64,000 bases of DNA from Fragilaria crotonensis (Eukaryota > Bacillariophyta > Fragilariophyceae > Fragilariales > Fragilariaceae). The stretch spans positions 1 through 64,000 of the forward strand of contig JAKSYS010000228.1 of assembly GCA_022925895.1 (NCBI GenBank), given 5' to 3'. Below are positions 53,171-62,944 of the stretch, in pieces; the first letter of the stretch is position 1; every line of letters starts with the position of its first letter. Both the position numbers and the translations under genes were made by a program. The notes under the pieces were generated by a model. It was not told the origin of the DNA, did no database searches, and worked only from the letters and a program-made list of their open reading frames with translations.

Positions 53171-54125
53171 CTGGAAAATATGATATGTAAACATGGACGC
53201 GCAGACTCGGAGATACACTTCATTATGAATAAAGCGGGTCCGCGTTTGCTATGTGTGGTCCAAGCCATCACCCTTGTGCTTCACAATGTCGTGCAAGATA
53301 GCATGTCATGACATCAATCCATCTTCTGACAATCATTTTTGCGTGGTCTCGTTTGCGTGTCTTCTCGTTGTTCTCGTTGGCGTTTCACACGTTTATACCC
53401 CTTGCGACTCTTGGATGATGACTTTATTTTGAAGTAACAATTGAAAAAGGCTGGTTCTTTGTGATCATGGGTGGTGCACGCATGATTTTTTATGTATTAT
53501 GCTGCTGCCACGATGTGACATACTGGCTGAAGCGAGGCGTTCCCAGGCCAAAATTTTCACTTCCCAATAGGCCTGTGATGCCGTTCGCTTGGATCGCCAA
53601 CTACTCCTTGTTCAAGCGGGAGAGTAGGGATACCTCCTTCCGTGGCGAGCGGCAACTCGACCGTTTGATGAGCCGAAGTATCAAGACCAAGCTGTCGCGT
53701 GTCCTAACGTGGGAAACATTGAATCGTGCTCGAACATTCACACCCTTGTCGAAGGATCATGGATACAAAACAACTGGGTCAGCCAAGACCTGGCTTTCTG
53801 TGAAAGTTCCAGACGCCATCGATATCTGGCGCGTATTCTTAAGGTTCTGCATGCAACAAGATGTAGGCTCAAAGTTCGCCTCCTGGCCGATTCCCCGCTG
53901 GTACTAAATTTCACGGGATTTGAGGGCTTCCCAGCGGTGCCGTTGTTGACCTTGATCAGTTTCAGGAGAATCAGCGATTGCCTTTTCCCTGCAGGTATCG
54001 TCATTTACTGTGTCTGCGACTCAACCAAAGAGTTGTCTCCTGAGATGGCTCCGATGTCTTGTGAAGGTCTAAGGGATATGGGATCGAGGAAGAGGTGTGC
54101 CCACGAGAAGCCTTACCCAAGGCTC
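53171..54125. other. Region without a confident gene
   Basis: Two overlapping + strand open frames (53461-53907, 148 codons; 53709-54158, 149 codons) have mixed composition and no recognised motif, and a - strand frame of 88 codons overlaps them. They may be remnants of a decayed gene; I cannot decide which frame, if any, was used. Confidence 0.5.
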
Positions 54126-54497
54126 TCAAACGAACGAGAGACTGCACCATTCGATTGAAGCAAACAACGGCTTGACTGGGACAGGCATCGTGCTGCTGAC
54201 CCCATACTCTGCAAGAAGCTCTTTGGGAACGGGTGCGAAGTGACTCGCACGTTGAATCCTTGTCGCCTTAATTGGAGGAGAGACTTCAGTACGAAAAGTC
54301 GTATCGGGCGCTTCTCCCAAGCGATAGGTCTTCACTCTAGTTGTGATGTTTTGGACTTCCCCATCTCGGAGACTAAAAGAGTTTTTGCCCATAGGGGCAT
54401 GACTCAACTGTTGTACACCGGGTTGGAATCGAGCACGAGTCTGAAAAGACTCGTGTAGGCGAGCATTTTGGAAAGCGATGGACTTTCGCGTCGACAT
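54126..54497 (-). CDS. Hypothetical protein, 123 aa
   Basis: Open frame starting at an ATG in AAA-ATG-TCG context. The product begins MSTRKSIAFQNARLHESFQT, is basic and polar, with no membrane span or known motif. Composition is compatible with a small nuclear or cytoskeletal protein. It stands on the strand expected if genes alternate here, but so does the next open frame, and both being real would break the alternation. Low confidence. Confidence 0.35.
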   Translation of the reverse strand: MSTRKSIAFQNARLHESFQTRARFQPGVQQLSHAPMGKNSFSLRDGEVQNITTRVKTYRLGEAPDTTFRTEVSPPIKATRIQRASHFAPVPKELLAEYGVSSTMPVPVKPLFASIEWCSLSFV

Positions 54498-54921
54498 TTT
54501 GGCATAATGAAGCTCATGATCGCATCGTGGTGCCTTCTCTTTGGATGAATCTGAGGGTTTCGCCTGACAAGGACATGAGTCGAATTGATGAGGAACATTG
54601 CCTTCTCAGTTTGTTGGCGACTTCTCTGAATGGATGTTTCACTAGGTTGAATCAGACGGAGTAGGCCAGAAAGGGAAAGTGCGAAAATGTAGGTGCTTAA
54701 GGGATTGTGTTACATTGAGGTAGACCTATGTTGTGTTCATGAAGCGTGCTGCATCAAATATATCTTGCTGATGAATGCGCATCCCAAATGACGCTGAAAC
54801 AACAGATGCGGTGCTCGATGGCACCGGCAATGGTAGTGATACCCACGAGAACTGCATTGTTTGCGTTCATTGAACGCGCCGAGCTTTCAGTAGATATCAC
54901 GTACCTCAATCTGGTGAACCT

Positions 54922-55344
54922 TCAGTCGTCTTCACAGTCGAATAGAGAGGAAGAGGCTTGCGCCTGATGCCAAACTGCTTCTACACTAAGTTGGAAGTCA
55001 GGCAACGGTGGCGCAGATCGATTCTGTGGGTCACCTGTTTCCTTGTCGACACGTCTGCGTTTGACAGGTCGCTCGTGGTATCGACCTGAACCAAAAAGAA
55101 ATAAATCCTCTGCTACCTCAGTTATCTTCATTGTGATATCAGCAAATGATCGCTTCTGTGCGGGTGTGGAAGGGGACTCCCGTATTGGCAGCGATTTTTC
55201 TGTTGACAAGTCCGATGTATGGTGACGTCCCTTCGTGAGCTCTTCATCGGTGGGATTCTCAAAGTTCGTGCCTATGCCAATGCTTTTGACAATATGTTGG
55301 AACGAAGGGAAGTTGAAGGTCGCGTTCGGCTTGACAGATGACAT
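54922..55344 (-). CDS. Hypothetical protein with a nuclear-localisation-like stretch, 140 aa
   Basis: Open frame starting ATG-TCA-TCT. The product MSSVKPNATFNFPSFQHIVK... contains RPVKRRRVDKE, a classical basic nuclear-localisation motif, a QKRSFADITMKITEVAEDLF segment and an acidic end (SSSLFDCEDD). The amphipathic middle and acidic tail look like a real short protein. No family recognised. It is followed downstream by GAG-GTACGT at about 54900, a possible donor for a 3'-UTR intron. Confidence 0.45.
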   Translation of the reverse strand: MSSVKPNATFNFPSFQHIVKSIGIGTNFENPTDEELTKGRHHTSDLSTEKSLPIRESPSTPAQKRSFADITMKITEVAEDLFLFGSGRYHERPVKRRRVDKETGDPQNRSAPPLPDFQLSVEAVWHQAQASSSLFDCEDD

Positions 55345-56875
55345 GGTGAACTAGAAATGCGAATCGCATATGGATGGTGCCAAATTTCTGAGGTTAGCAG
55401 CATGCGACGTTTCAGAAACGGAGGGAAGGTGCACCCGAACACCCGCCTGGAATCCGCGTGCTCACTAATTACGTTTGACGTTGGATCCAAAATAGATGAA
55501 GTGCACGAAGGATGCACAAACAAAACTGGCCAACACATGCATATATATGTTTGCACAAAATTTAGGAGGAGACCAGTTCTTAAGTATATGTCGTTGATAA
55601 TTGCTGTTGAGGTTTAACCTTTTGGCTATGATGTTTTACTACACCAAATTTCCGACGTCGGACTTTTGCATCTACGGGCATTTTCATATTTATATACATT
55701 CACCATTTTGATACACATTATTCACTCACGGGACTTCCAGGCTTTATTTAAGAGCTTATTCAATATATGTCTGTATACTCGCAGTACTCCATTTAGTCTA
55801 CATGACTCGGTCGCCTGCTGGCCGTAGACAACGGGAGGCCTTCTATGTCCCTAATCGAGCCGATCGAGCGTTCTAATAAAATCGACGCCATAAATTATAC
55901 TGCAAATAAAGTTACACATCGCCTTTACCTACGAATCTCATGCTGCTCCTCTGACGATAAAAATACCGTACACAGTATCAGTAGTAAGTAGAAGTCAGTA
56001 CTCCCGTACGATTCTGAAATCGTACGTGTGAAACATTGTATGACAGTAGTACTAACCTATCGTATTACTGTGCGAGATCCTCACTGTACCATGGAGATTG
56101 GAGATACCAACGTACTGTCGCAATGTACCGTAGCATTTTGCTACAGTAACCCCTTAAAACCTATGGTAGGTGGTAGGTTTCCGAACCCCTAATAACCCCT
56201 TCGCCTTCTTGAGATCCGAATTTGGCGCCTTAATTAACTAATTAAGGCGTCAGTTGGCGCGCCGGCCGGATTGCATTAATTCAAAACACCCCTGCATATC
56301 GTCTACGTACCGGTAACAATTTCATTTTCATGATAGAGCGACTCCGACTGCGCGCCCACAAACTGTTACTGTACATGTAGCCAGTACTCCAGTAGCGTGC
56401 CAAAACAGTACATGGTATTGAAGTCCGAATACTGGTACTGTACCATTACTACGAGAATCCACGTACCCGTCCAGTATCATAGTACTACTCGTGTATATCA
56501 TACTAATTGACCTCGGTCTACCGTTGTAGCGGAACATAGTACAAGTACCAGGTACTTGTACTAACTGGTAGCATGAGAATTGGAAACAACGGAAACACAT
56601 GAAACATCGAACATCCGTATGCATATTGCATATGCATATGCATATGTCATACTTCCAACAGTACCTAGAGTACTATTATCCTTGCATAACTGCTGCCTCC
56701 TGCCTACGTCCTTTGTGACTCAGTGACGAATCTTGTTATGATATGATATTGTGTATCATAGACTGCGACTGCGGTCGTCCAACCTGAAACGAAACGAGGC
56801 GTTGACGAGATTTCGTTTGACCCTATGCATTGATCATTTCAACCAATACAGCCATATCTTTCGGTTTCTGCGCAG
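55345..56875. other. Intergenic, GTAC-rich, with third copy of the dispersed repeat
   Basis: No gene seen in 1.5 kb. 55812-55880 matches the tail of the repeat at 51470-51560. 55970-56110 and 56340-56560 are saturated with GTAC/AGTAC words, and 56619-56646 is an alternating GCATAT run. The right end should contain the NDUFAF6-like promoter. AATTAACTAATTAA followed by GGCGCGCCGGCC (56232-56266) is an AT-palindrome next to a GC-palindrome. Confidence 0.6.
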
Positions 56876-58024
56876 ATGATTCAGAGACTCCAAAGAAACA
56901 GGGTGAGCATAACGAGGTTCACGGTTCGATATCTTTCTGCCTCAAACAATGATCCCAGACAACGAAAGGCTGATCATGATCATTGTGTTAGTCTAGTTCA
57001 ACAGCGAGACCGGGAGGGTTACCGTAAGTGCGACTCGTACTATCGCAGTAGTCGTAGCTGAGTCACCCTCTTCTCTTCTCACGTTTCTATTGTCTTCCAA
57101 ATCAAAGTATGCGGCCTTCTCCTCCCGGCCAATTCCAGGAGGCAGTACTTTGCGCTCCGCGCGTTCAATGCGGAGCTCGCTTCTATCAAAGATGGATCTG
57201 ATCGTCGGAGAGGGGGCGGCGCTGAGGAAGCAGGCTCCTCTTTAGGTCAACGAATGAGATTCCAGTGGTGGCGAGAGGCACTTTACAGCCTCTACCCTGA
57301 CGGTCAGGACGATTCCCCCGCTGCGAACAATGATCGGCGGCAAGTGGGCGGATTTTTATCTAGTATTTCGACAAGCTACGGTCTAAACCCTGTGGTGAGA
57401 GCCTTGGGTCATGCGGTGCAGGAATCAAATCTGACAAGACGCTTCTTAGAACGATTGCTGGATGCTAGAGAAGCAGATATGGATTTGCAGCAATTACCGA
57501 CATTGGACAATGCAATCATGTACGCGGAGGACTCCACTTCCAGTTTGTTGTATCTGACACTGGAGTGCTGCGATGTACGTGAGGACGCAGCGGATGAAGT
57601 GGCGTCTAATGTTGGTGTTGGTTGTGGGTTGGTAACAGCAATTCGATCAGCACCGTATCGAGCCGTTCAAGGCGAAATGTCGATTCCTGCCGAGTTGTTG
57701 GCGATGCAAAAATTTCAGGACTACTTGTCAGCGCGACACAATCCTGATTATCAGTACAGCGCTGAGAATGAAAAGGTTCTCAGGGAGGCCGTGCAGCACA
57801 TGGCCTATGTAGCGTCCACGTTCTTGGCTCGAGCCAGAGATACGCAATTCGACGTTCCCATAAAGGGGCGCATCGCAATGATCACTGCAGTCCCCGCGAT
57901 TCACTACCTAGAGAAGCTTAAAGAAGTCGAATACGACTTGTTTGATGAGCGATTACATCCGGATCAGTCGAGATTAATCTTGCTCACCATGTTGGGAAGG
58001 ACTTGGTTGACCGGTAAATTCTAA
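56876..58024 (+). CDS. NDUFAF6-like mitochondrial complex I assembly factor, two exons
   Basis: Exon 1 56876-57023, intron 57024-57107 (84 bp, GTAAGT...CAAAG), exon 2 57108-58024; phase 1; 354 aa. NDUFAF6 is a squalene/phytoene-synthase-fold protein without the catalytic Asp motifs, needed for early assembly of respiratory complex I. The Arg-rich N-terminus MIQRLQRNRVSITRF fits a mitochondrial presequence. The splice joins DREGY to LCGLLLPANSRRQYFALRAF, an exact fit to the family's EGYLCSLLLP...FALRAFN. Further signatures are RMRFQWWREALYSLYP, YAEDSTSSLLYLTLE and GLVTAIRSAPYRAVQGE. It converges with the methyltransferase gene, the stop codons lying only 55 bp apart. Confidence 0.9.
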
Positions 58025-58079
58025 AAATGTCTCACGTTACCAGTCGGTGCATCAGTCGTTCGCTGTGTTTGTTATTCTG

Positions 58080-59252
58080 CTATGGCTCGATGGGTTCTGC
58101 CACTCCCATATGGCGAGCTAGTCCTGGTTTGGGTTGCCAATCCACGATCCGCCAACCAGCCTCGGCAAGAACAGGTCGGGCAATGTCGTAGTCGCCTCCG
58201 GGTATGCGCTCCAAGCGATCTGCAAATACCAATGATCCCCGAGACGAATTATTCTTTCTCAAGACATTGCGACACACGTTCAGCAGCCCGTGTGGAACGC
58301 CCTCATTGAGATATATCATGACGCCCTCGAATAAAAAAATGGTATGCCACATCTCGTGGTCGGGGGACACGACAAGATCCGTCAAGATGGCCTCCACGTC
58401 AGACAGCTGATTCAAATCTACTGGATACAAGTCGGGCAGTAACAAGACAGACTGTAATTTCAGAGATGGATCACGTCGTCGTTGACGTCTTCGTTGCAAC
58501 CGTGGAGCACTAAATAGTTTTCGCTTGGCATCGACAACGTTTGGCAAATCCAATTCAATAGCGTGGTCGACCAAACCTTCTTGTCGAAATTTGATTGACC
58601 GAGCGTCGTACCCACCCCCTAAAGTGATCAGTCGAATTTTGGGGCGATTTTGGTGATCATTATCATTGTGACTGCTTTCTTGCTGTGGTTGCTCCTCTTT
58701 AGCGACTAGGCCCTCGACAATGTGCTTGACTCTTCGATCCAAGAATGCAGTTCGAATTTCTACGTTCGCGTGGTGCAATCGAAACCATTTGCAGAATGTT
58801 GGTCCGACCAACCAGCGTGTTAAGTACGGCAACATATCGTAGGTGAGGTAACTATCATAGGCAGGCGAGTGTGGATCATTAGCCGCAAGTGCCTTCCACC
58901 AGAGGCACATGAGTGACAGAGACGAGTCTGGCGGCTTGCACCGGTCTCCGAAATGCAATAATGGCATGGCAGCGCGATGCATATTCCAGGCTCGCTTGTA
59001 GGAACTAGCAGGTGCGTCGATGGGTGGCTGTACCCCAGCGGTTGCGGCCTCGCGTGCGGTTGGGATGGTGGAATTGGGATTGGCGTATTTGGCATCTCGA
59101 GACTCTTCCTCTGGTCTGTTTCTACCAAATTTGTGAATTCTATTCTCCATGGAGTTGAGGTTTGACGCTAATGCGAAGACACAGTCATGGGTGAGCATGA
59201 AGAATAATGATAGGAATGCAATCCATGAATTTAGCGAAGAGACCATCGTCAT
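58080..59252 (-). CDS. LCM-family SAM-dependent methyltransferase with N-terminal signal segment
   Basis: 390 aa, single exon. The family includes leucine carboxyl methyltransferase and bacterial polyketide O-methyltransferases. Motifs: LITLGGGYDARSIKF (SAM-binding loop), AIELDLPNVVDAKRK (the acidic loop that contacts the SAM ribose), and FLFEGVMIYL (family motif, usually EGVLMYL). The N-terminus is hydrophobic (SLNSWIAFLSLFFMLTHDCV) then FALASN, suggesting entry into the secretory system; V-FALAS has some likeness to a plastid junction. An Arg-rich insert (RLQRRRQRRRD) follows the acidic loop. The true PP2A methyltransferase is cytosolic, so this is probably a different LCM paralogue acting on a small molecule. 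Substrate unknown. Confidence 0.82.
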   Translation of the reverse strand: MTMVSSLNSWIAFLSLFFMLTHDCVFALASNLNSMENRIHKFGRNRPEEESRDAKYANPNSTIPTAREAATAGVQPPIDAPASSYKRAWNMHRAAMPLLHFGDRCKPPDSSLSLMCLWWKALAANDPHSPAYDSYLTYDMLPYLTRWLVGPTFCKWFRLHHANVEIRTAFLDRRVKHIVEGLVAKEEQPQQESSHNDNDHQNRPKIRLITLGGGYDARSIKFRQEGLVDHAIELDLPNVVDAKRKLFSAPRLQRRRQRRRDPSLKLQSVLLLPDLYPVDLNQLSDVEAILTDLVVSPDHEMWHTIFLFEGVMIYLNEGVPHGLLNVCRNVLRKNNSSRGSLVFADRLERIPGGDYDIARPVLAEAGWRIVDWQPKPGLARHMGVAEPIEP

Positions 59253-59988
59253 GACACCTTAGCCCGTTCTCTTGTGCATCATTTTTGATTACAGTGTATG
59301 CTCTAACGAGTAATGAGTACAACTACTACACTCTCCTTCAATTTCTACCGCTCGAACATGTAAAAACATAGTGTACGCTAGTATACCAGGTACCGTATAC
59401 CAACGTCACGAGTTCTCATGGAACGAAAGGAGAGTTCACAGTGCATACTGGAATACTTGCACCTTCTTGACAGCACCTCGTACAACACATACAAAGTGCA
59501 TAGTGCGCAGCTGCAGACAGCATGCAGACGACAGACCAGTCATTTTTGTTACGTCATTTTGCTCTAAGAGCATCCAGCAGACAAACGGCAACACAAGGCG
59601 AACGCTGTGCATTTTGGCATTTAGGAGGAAGAACCCTCCCGCTTTCGAGAGAAAAGGCTCTTCCCGACAACAACGACGATTTATCAACGTCTGTTGCAGG
59701 TCCATTATTGCCAAGGCTAGCGCCCTAACCCAACTTCAAGCCTTTCTTGTCGCAGACGCTGACCAGAATACTCTTGAGTCAAGTTAAGTGGGTGTCACAA
59801 TTTCGAGGAAATTTGTAACTTCACGATTCTGCCAATGGCGACGGAAACGAACTCAATTATCTAACTCCCATCCTGACGTCTCGGTTTTGTCTGTGCGTGA
59901 CTGCCGTCGTCGATCGATCGACTCCTAAGATCATCATCATCATCAACAACATATCATCCGACGTCTTCCTTCGTACATTTTCCAACTT
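59253..59988. other. Divergent intergenic region, no gene seen
   Basis: 736 bp between divergent start codons. Open frames at 59371-59787 (+) and 59436-59714 (-) overlap and have no protein character. It begins with GTAC-rich DNA (59370-59400). Confidence 0.55.
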
Positions 59989-61687
59989 ATGACTGACGCT
60001 TCAACGATGAATGTCCCTCCCGTGGCCATCCAATGGTTGGCTCGGAATGCCGCCTCCGACGTGGAACTAGCCCAGCTCTCCAACGTGAGCAAGGAATGGA
60101 GACGCCAGGTTGGACTGTCCCTTTCGGATGTCACCTCGACGAGTCGACTTCTACTGCCATCCATGATACGCTTCGCTAGGAGTCAGACACATCAAAGCAC
60201 CACGACGAGAACGCCATCCAACACCAAAAGGAGTGCCAAAACGCAATTCGACACATTTTGTGCTGCGTGGTTTCCTCCTTCTGGGATCCAGCACATTCCC
60301 GTCTCAACCCTGCCCCTCGATCATCAACACGATGCTTTACCAACCAGCCGAAGTCATGGTGGTGCGACTGCGGTTAGGAATCGGTATTGCTGCTATGAAT
60401 GGGTTGGATACCAAAAGGAATTCCAGGTATTGTCTCCATTCGGGTATCAGTCATCCTTTCTCGACGGCCTCTTCGCGACGTCCGGATACGTGAACAGCAA
60501 CCCCGCAAACCATCAGCGGTCGTTCGAGGCTACTCTTGCCCGTCCAGAAGGTTATTGTGAGTGCTGGGATGACAAGACGGACGCCACTTCTGCAGAGAAT
60601 ATCAACGCAGACCCCGTGCACCTACGGCATCGAACCTATCTCCAACGACAATTACTCCCACGCGTCATTCGGAGTTCCTATTGGAAGAATCCTCGGAATC
60701 CAACTCTGTCCGGCCAACAACAGCGCGCAGTGCAATTTTTAAATGCCAGCGGTTCCAGTGCCCTGAGACTCCTCACACCGCCATTTGCGTGCGGACCACT
60801 GTCTCGCCAAATTACGATACTGTGCGTCGGAATTGCCACCGAGGATGGATGCTTTCTTTCCGGACTGACAAGGCGGTGCGAATTGGGTCACATGCATCCT
60901 CAATGTGAGCGTGACAGTATCATTGACATGAGTCCCGTGTGTATTTGCTGCGACGGGCGGGAGCTTCCGATTTCTCGCATACTCAACGACCGACGAGGAG
61001 GAGTGCGATGATGACTCGAGCGCTGCGGCGGATATCCCCGATGGTTGTAAGTGTGCTTTCAATCCCAACAAAGAGTTGTTCGACTCGGAATCCGTCCGTG
61101 ACAACGAGGATGATTCCAAGCCACCAGATTATGTGCACATGGGGAGATTAGGACCCGGCCGGTGGCATTGCTATGTGGCGGTGATCGATGGCTCTGAGAG
61201 TACGATACGGATAGATGGAGCACAGGAGACTATCACCCACTTCATCAACGATGATGCTGGCCCAGTTGTTCTGGATGGACTCACAATTGGATCTGACCAC
61301 TCGTTTAATTTGTCATTATGCTTTGGCGATGGAGCTCCAGGAGAAGGTGAAGGATCAATATCGGAACTGATTGTCTTTCAAGGTAGGCTTCCTCTTCGCG
61401 ATCTGGCAGCGCTGGAAGATCATTTGATGCGGAAGCACGGCATCACCCCCACTACTTCATCCGACGCAAATGTTCTCCTTCAAGAAGATGAATGGAAGCG
61501 CATGAGTCGTGCTCTTATAGAGCAGTCGGCTCCTTACGACTCGATTGTAGTGCCCGACGGCGTACCCCTTCGCGTGATGGCCAACGATCCCAGTGTATCC
61601 TGGCACCGGAACAATGCAGTGACGGGAGAACGCATGCAGGTGGCGCGCATCGGAAGTCGGTTAAGTCAAGGATCAAGTGACTGGTAG
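59989..61687 (+). CDS. F-box-like / ConA-lectin-like domain protein with one frame break
   Basis: The first frame (59989-about 60960) starts MTDASTMNVPP, has an F-box-like opening (AIQWLARNAASDVELAQLSN, VSKEWRRQV) and then an unrecognised middle. It enters a beta-rich domain with ITILCVGIATEDGCFLSGL, CELGHMHPQCERD and MSPVCI. The frame then shifts, and from about 60960 another frame gives GGSFRFLAYSTTDEEECDDD, MGRLGPGRWHCYVAVIDGSE, VVLDGLTIGSD and EGSISELIVFQGRL, the GRWH...VDG...GxIxEL...LE pattern of a LamG/concanavalin-A-like jelly-roll, and ends QGSSDW at 61687. Total length is one base more than a multiple of three. The shift falls beside GGGCGGG, so an extra G (error, allele or decay) explains it better than any intron I could find. 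Confidence 0.65.
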
Positions 61688-61863
61688 TGTAGGCATAAGA
61701 CATGCAGCGCTATTGGAATGATATGCAGTTACAACAATAGGGCAATAGGGCTTTGTTTGTAGAATGTGGCCATCCCATAATTATTCTGCTTCGCCTTTTG
61801 ACGGTACGAGCTGTTCTGCCTCGTTCGGTTGGTCAATTTGTTTTGGCTGATTAGAAGAGGTAA

Positions 61864-62361
61864 TCACCAATTCTTGAAATCCCGTAGCGGGATCTGGAAC
61901 GCGAAAAGGCCACCCTCGGCAGACCCCAAGACCAATTCTGCAGTTGTAAAGACTCGCCCCGATATCAAATGTCCGCCAAAGACAGTCCCATTGGCATCAG
62001 ATATCGCCAGATGTAAATGTTTAGCATTGTTGTCACGAGGAGCCAGAGTTCCAACCAGAGATACAATTTCAAATGGCTCATTCCAAGTCCGTATATCATT
62101 CATTACCATTGTTGTATCAGAGGCAGTGGTGCTTGTAGTACTTGGTGGTCGTGTGGGATGATTGTTCGTTTCTTCGTCATGAGAGGCAGTATGAGACGCC
62201 ATGCGCAACGTTACTTGGTCGAGGCTGCCCACACATGTTACCACGAAACAAGCCGACGCACCCGTTTGCCGCGCAGCCTCCTGTATGGACGATATCAGAT
62301 CTTCTCCAGGGTGTAACCGAACACAATGAGCGCGTAATGCACCCGAGACCATGGGACTCAT
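61864..62361 (-). CDS. Stand-alone PCC/DUF296-domain protein
   Basis: 165 aa, single exon. The whole protein is a PCC (plants and prokaryotes conserved) domain: AHCVRLHPGEDLISSIQEAA, CFVVTCVGSLDQVTLRMAS, FEIVSLVGTL, then HLHLAISDANGTVFGGHL and SGRVFTTAELVLG. In land plants this domain is joined to AT-hooks (AHL proteins); bacteria and archaea have it alone, where it forms trimers. No AT-hook is present here. A Thr/Ser/His-rich loop of about 30 residues (ASHDEETNNHPTRPPSTTST) interrupts the domain. Biochemical role unknown. It converges with the ConA-like gene 176 bp away. Confidence 0.88.
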   Translation of the reverse strand: MSPMVSGALRAHCVRLHPGEDLISSIQEAARQTGASACFVVTCVGSLDQVTLRMASHTASHDEETNNHPTRPPSTTSTTASDTTMVMNDIRTWNEPFEIVSLVGTLAPRDNNAKHLHLAISDANGTVFGGHLISGRVFTTAELVLGSAEGGLFAFQIPLRDFKNW

Positions 62362-62944
62362 TGTGCTGTTGTCTTGACATGCAATTTTGTTTGAATCGCG
62401 TTCAGGTTACGCACCTGTGATTTTCATAGTTCTCCATTCTCCAACCATGACTCGTAATTTAAATGTGATGCTGGCGTACAACTATGTACCAGGTTGTAGG
62501 CGCAGTAGGCTATAAGCAGCAAGAGATGCGGTACGTTAGCGACACATCGTATGCCAGTAGCGTAAAACAATTACTGAGATGAATTGGCGTGTACTCTAAG
62601 TAGTACATTGAGTACAGATTATTTGTGGTAGTACAGTACGAGTACCTTGTACGCGTACGAACGAGTGGTCGCAAGATTTCCAGACCACGAGGCACGAGCC
62701 TCAACGGATCGACCCATGTCCCACGCGTCGTGCGGTCGGCTCAATTGCAAATTCACACTTATATTCTCATTTATAGTAGTCTACTGTATACAGTATACAG
62801 TATACGCATATGTATGGCACGTGTCCATGTCTTGCGTCTTGCGTCCACCCTCGAATCCAAGATGCTGGTCGGATCAGAGCATCATATGTCATATGTCATA
62901 GGCACGATCAATCTTTAGCCTGCGTCTTGTGTTCCTTCTTTTGT
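62362..62944. other. Divergent intergenic region, GTAC-rich
   Basis: 583 bp between divergent starts. It contains AGTAC/GTACGCGTAC words at 62600-62665 and a GTATACAGTATACAGTATAC run at 62786-62805. It should contain both promoters. No gene seen. Confidence 0.5.

Noticed and set aside
59371-59787. 138-codon frame between divergent genes
   Set aside because: Odd composition (Cys/Arg/Thr), overlapping frame on the other strand, no motif.
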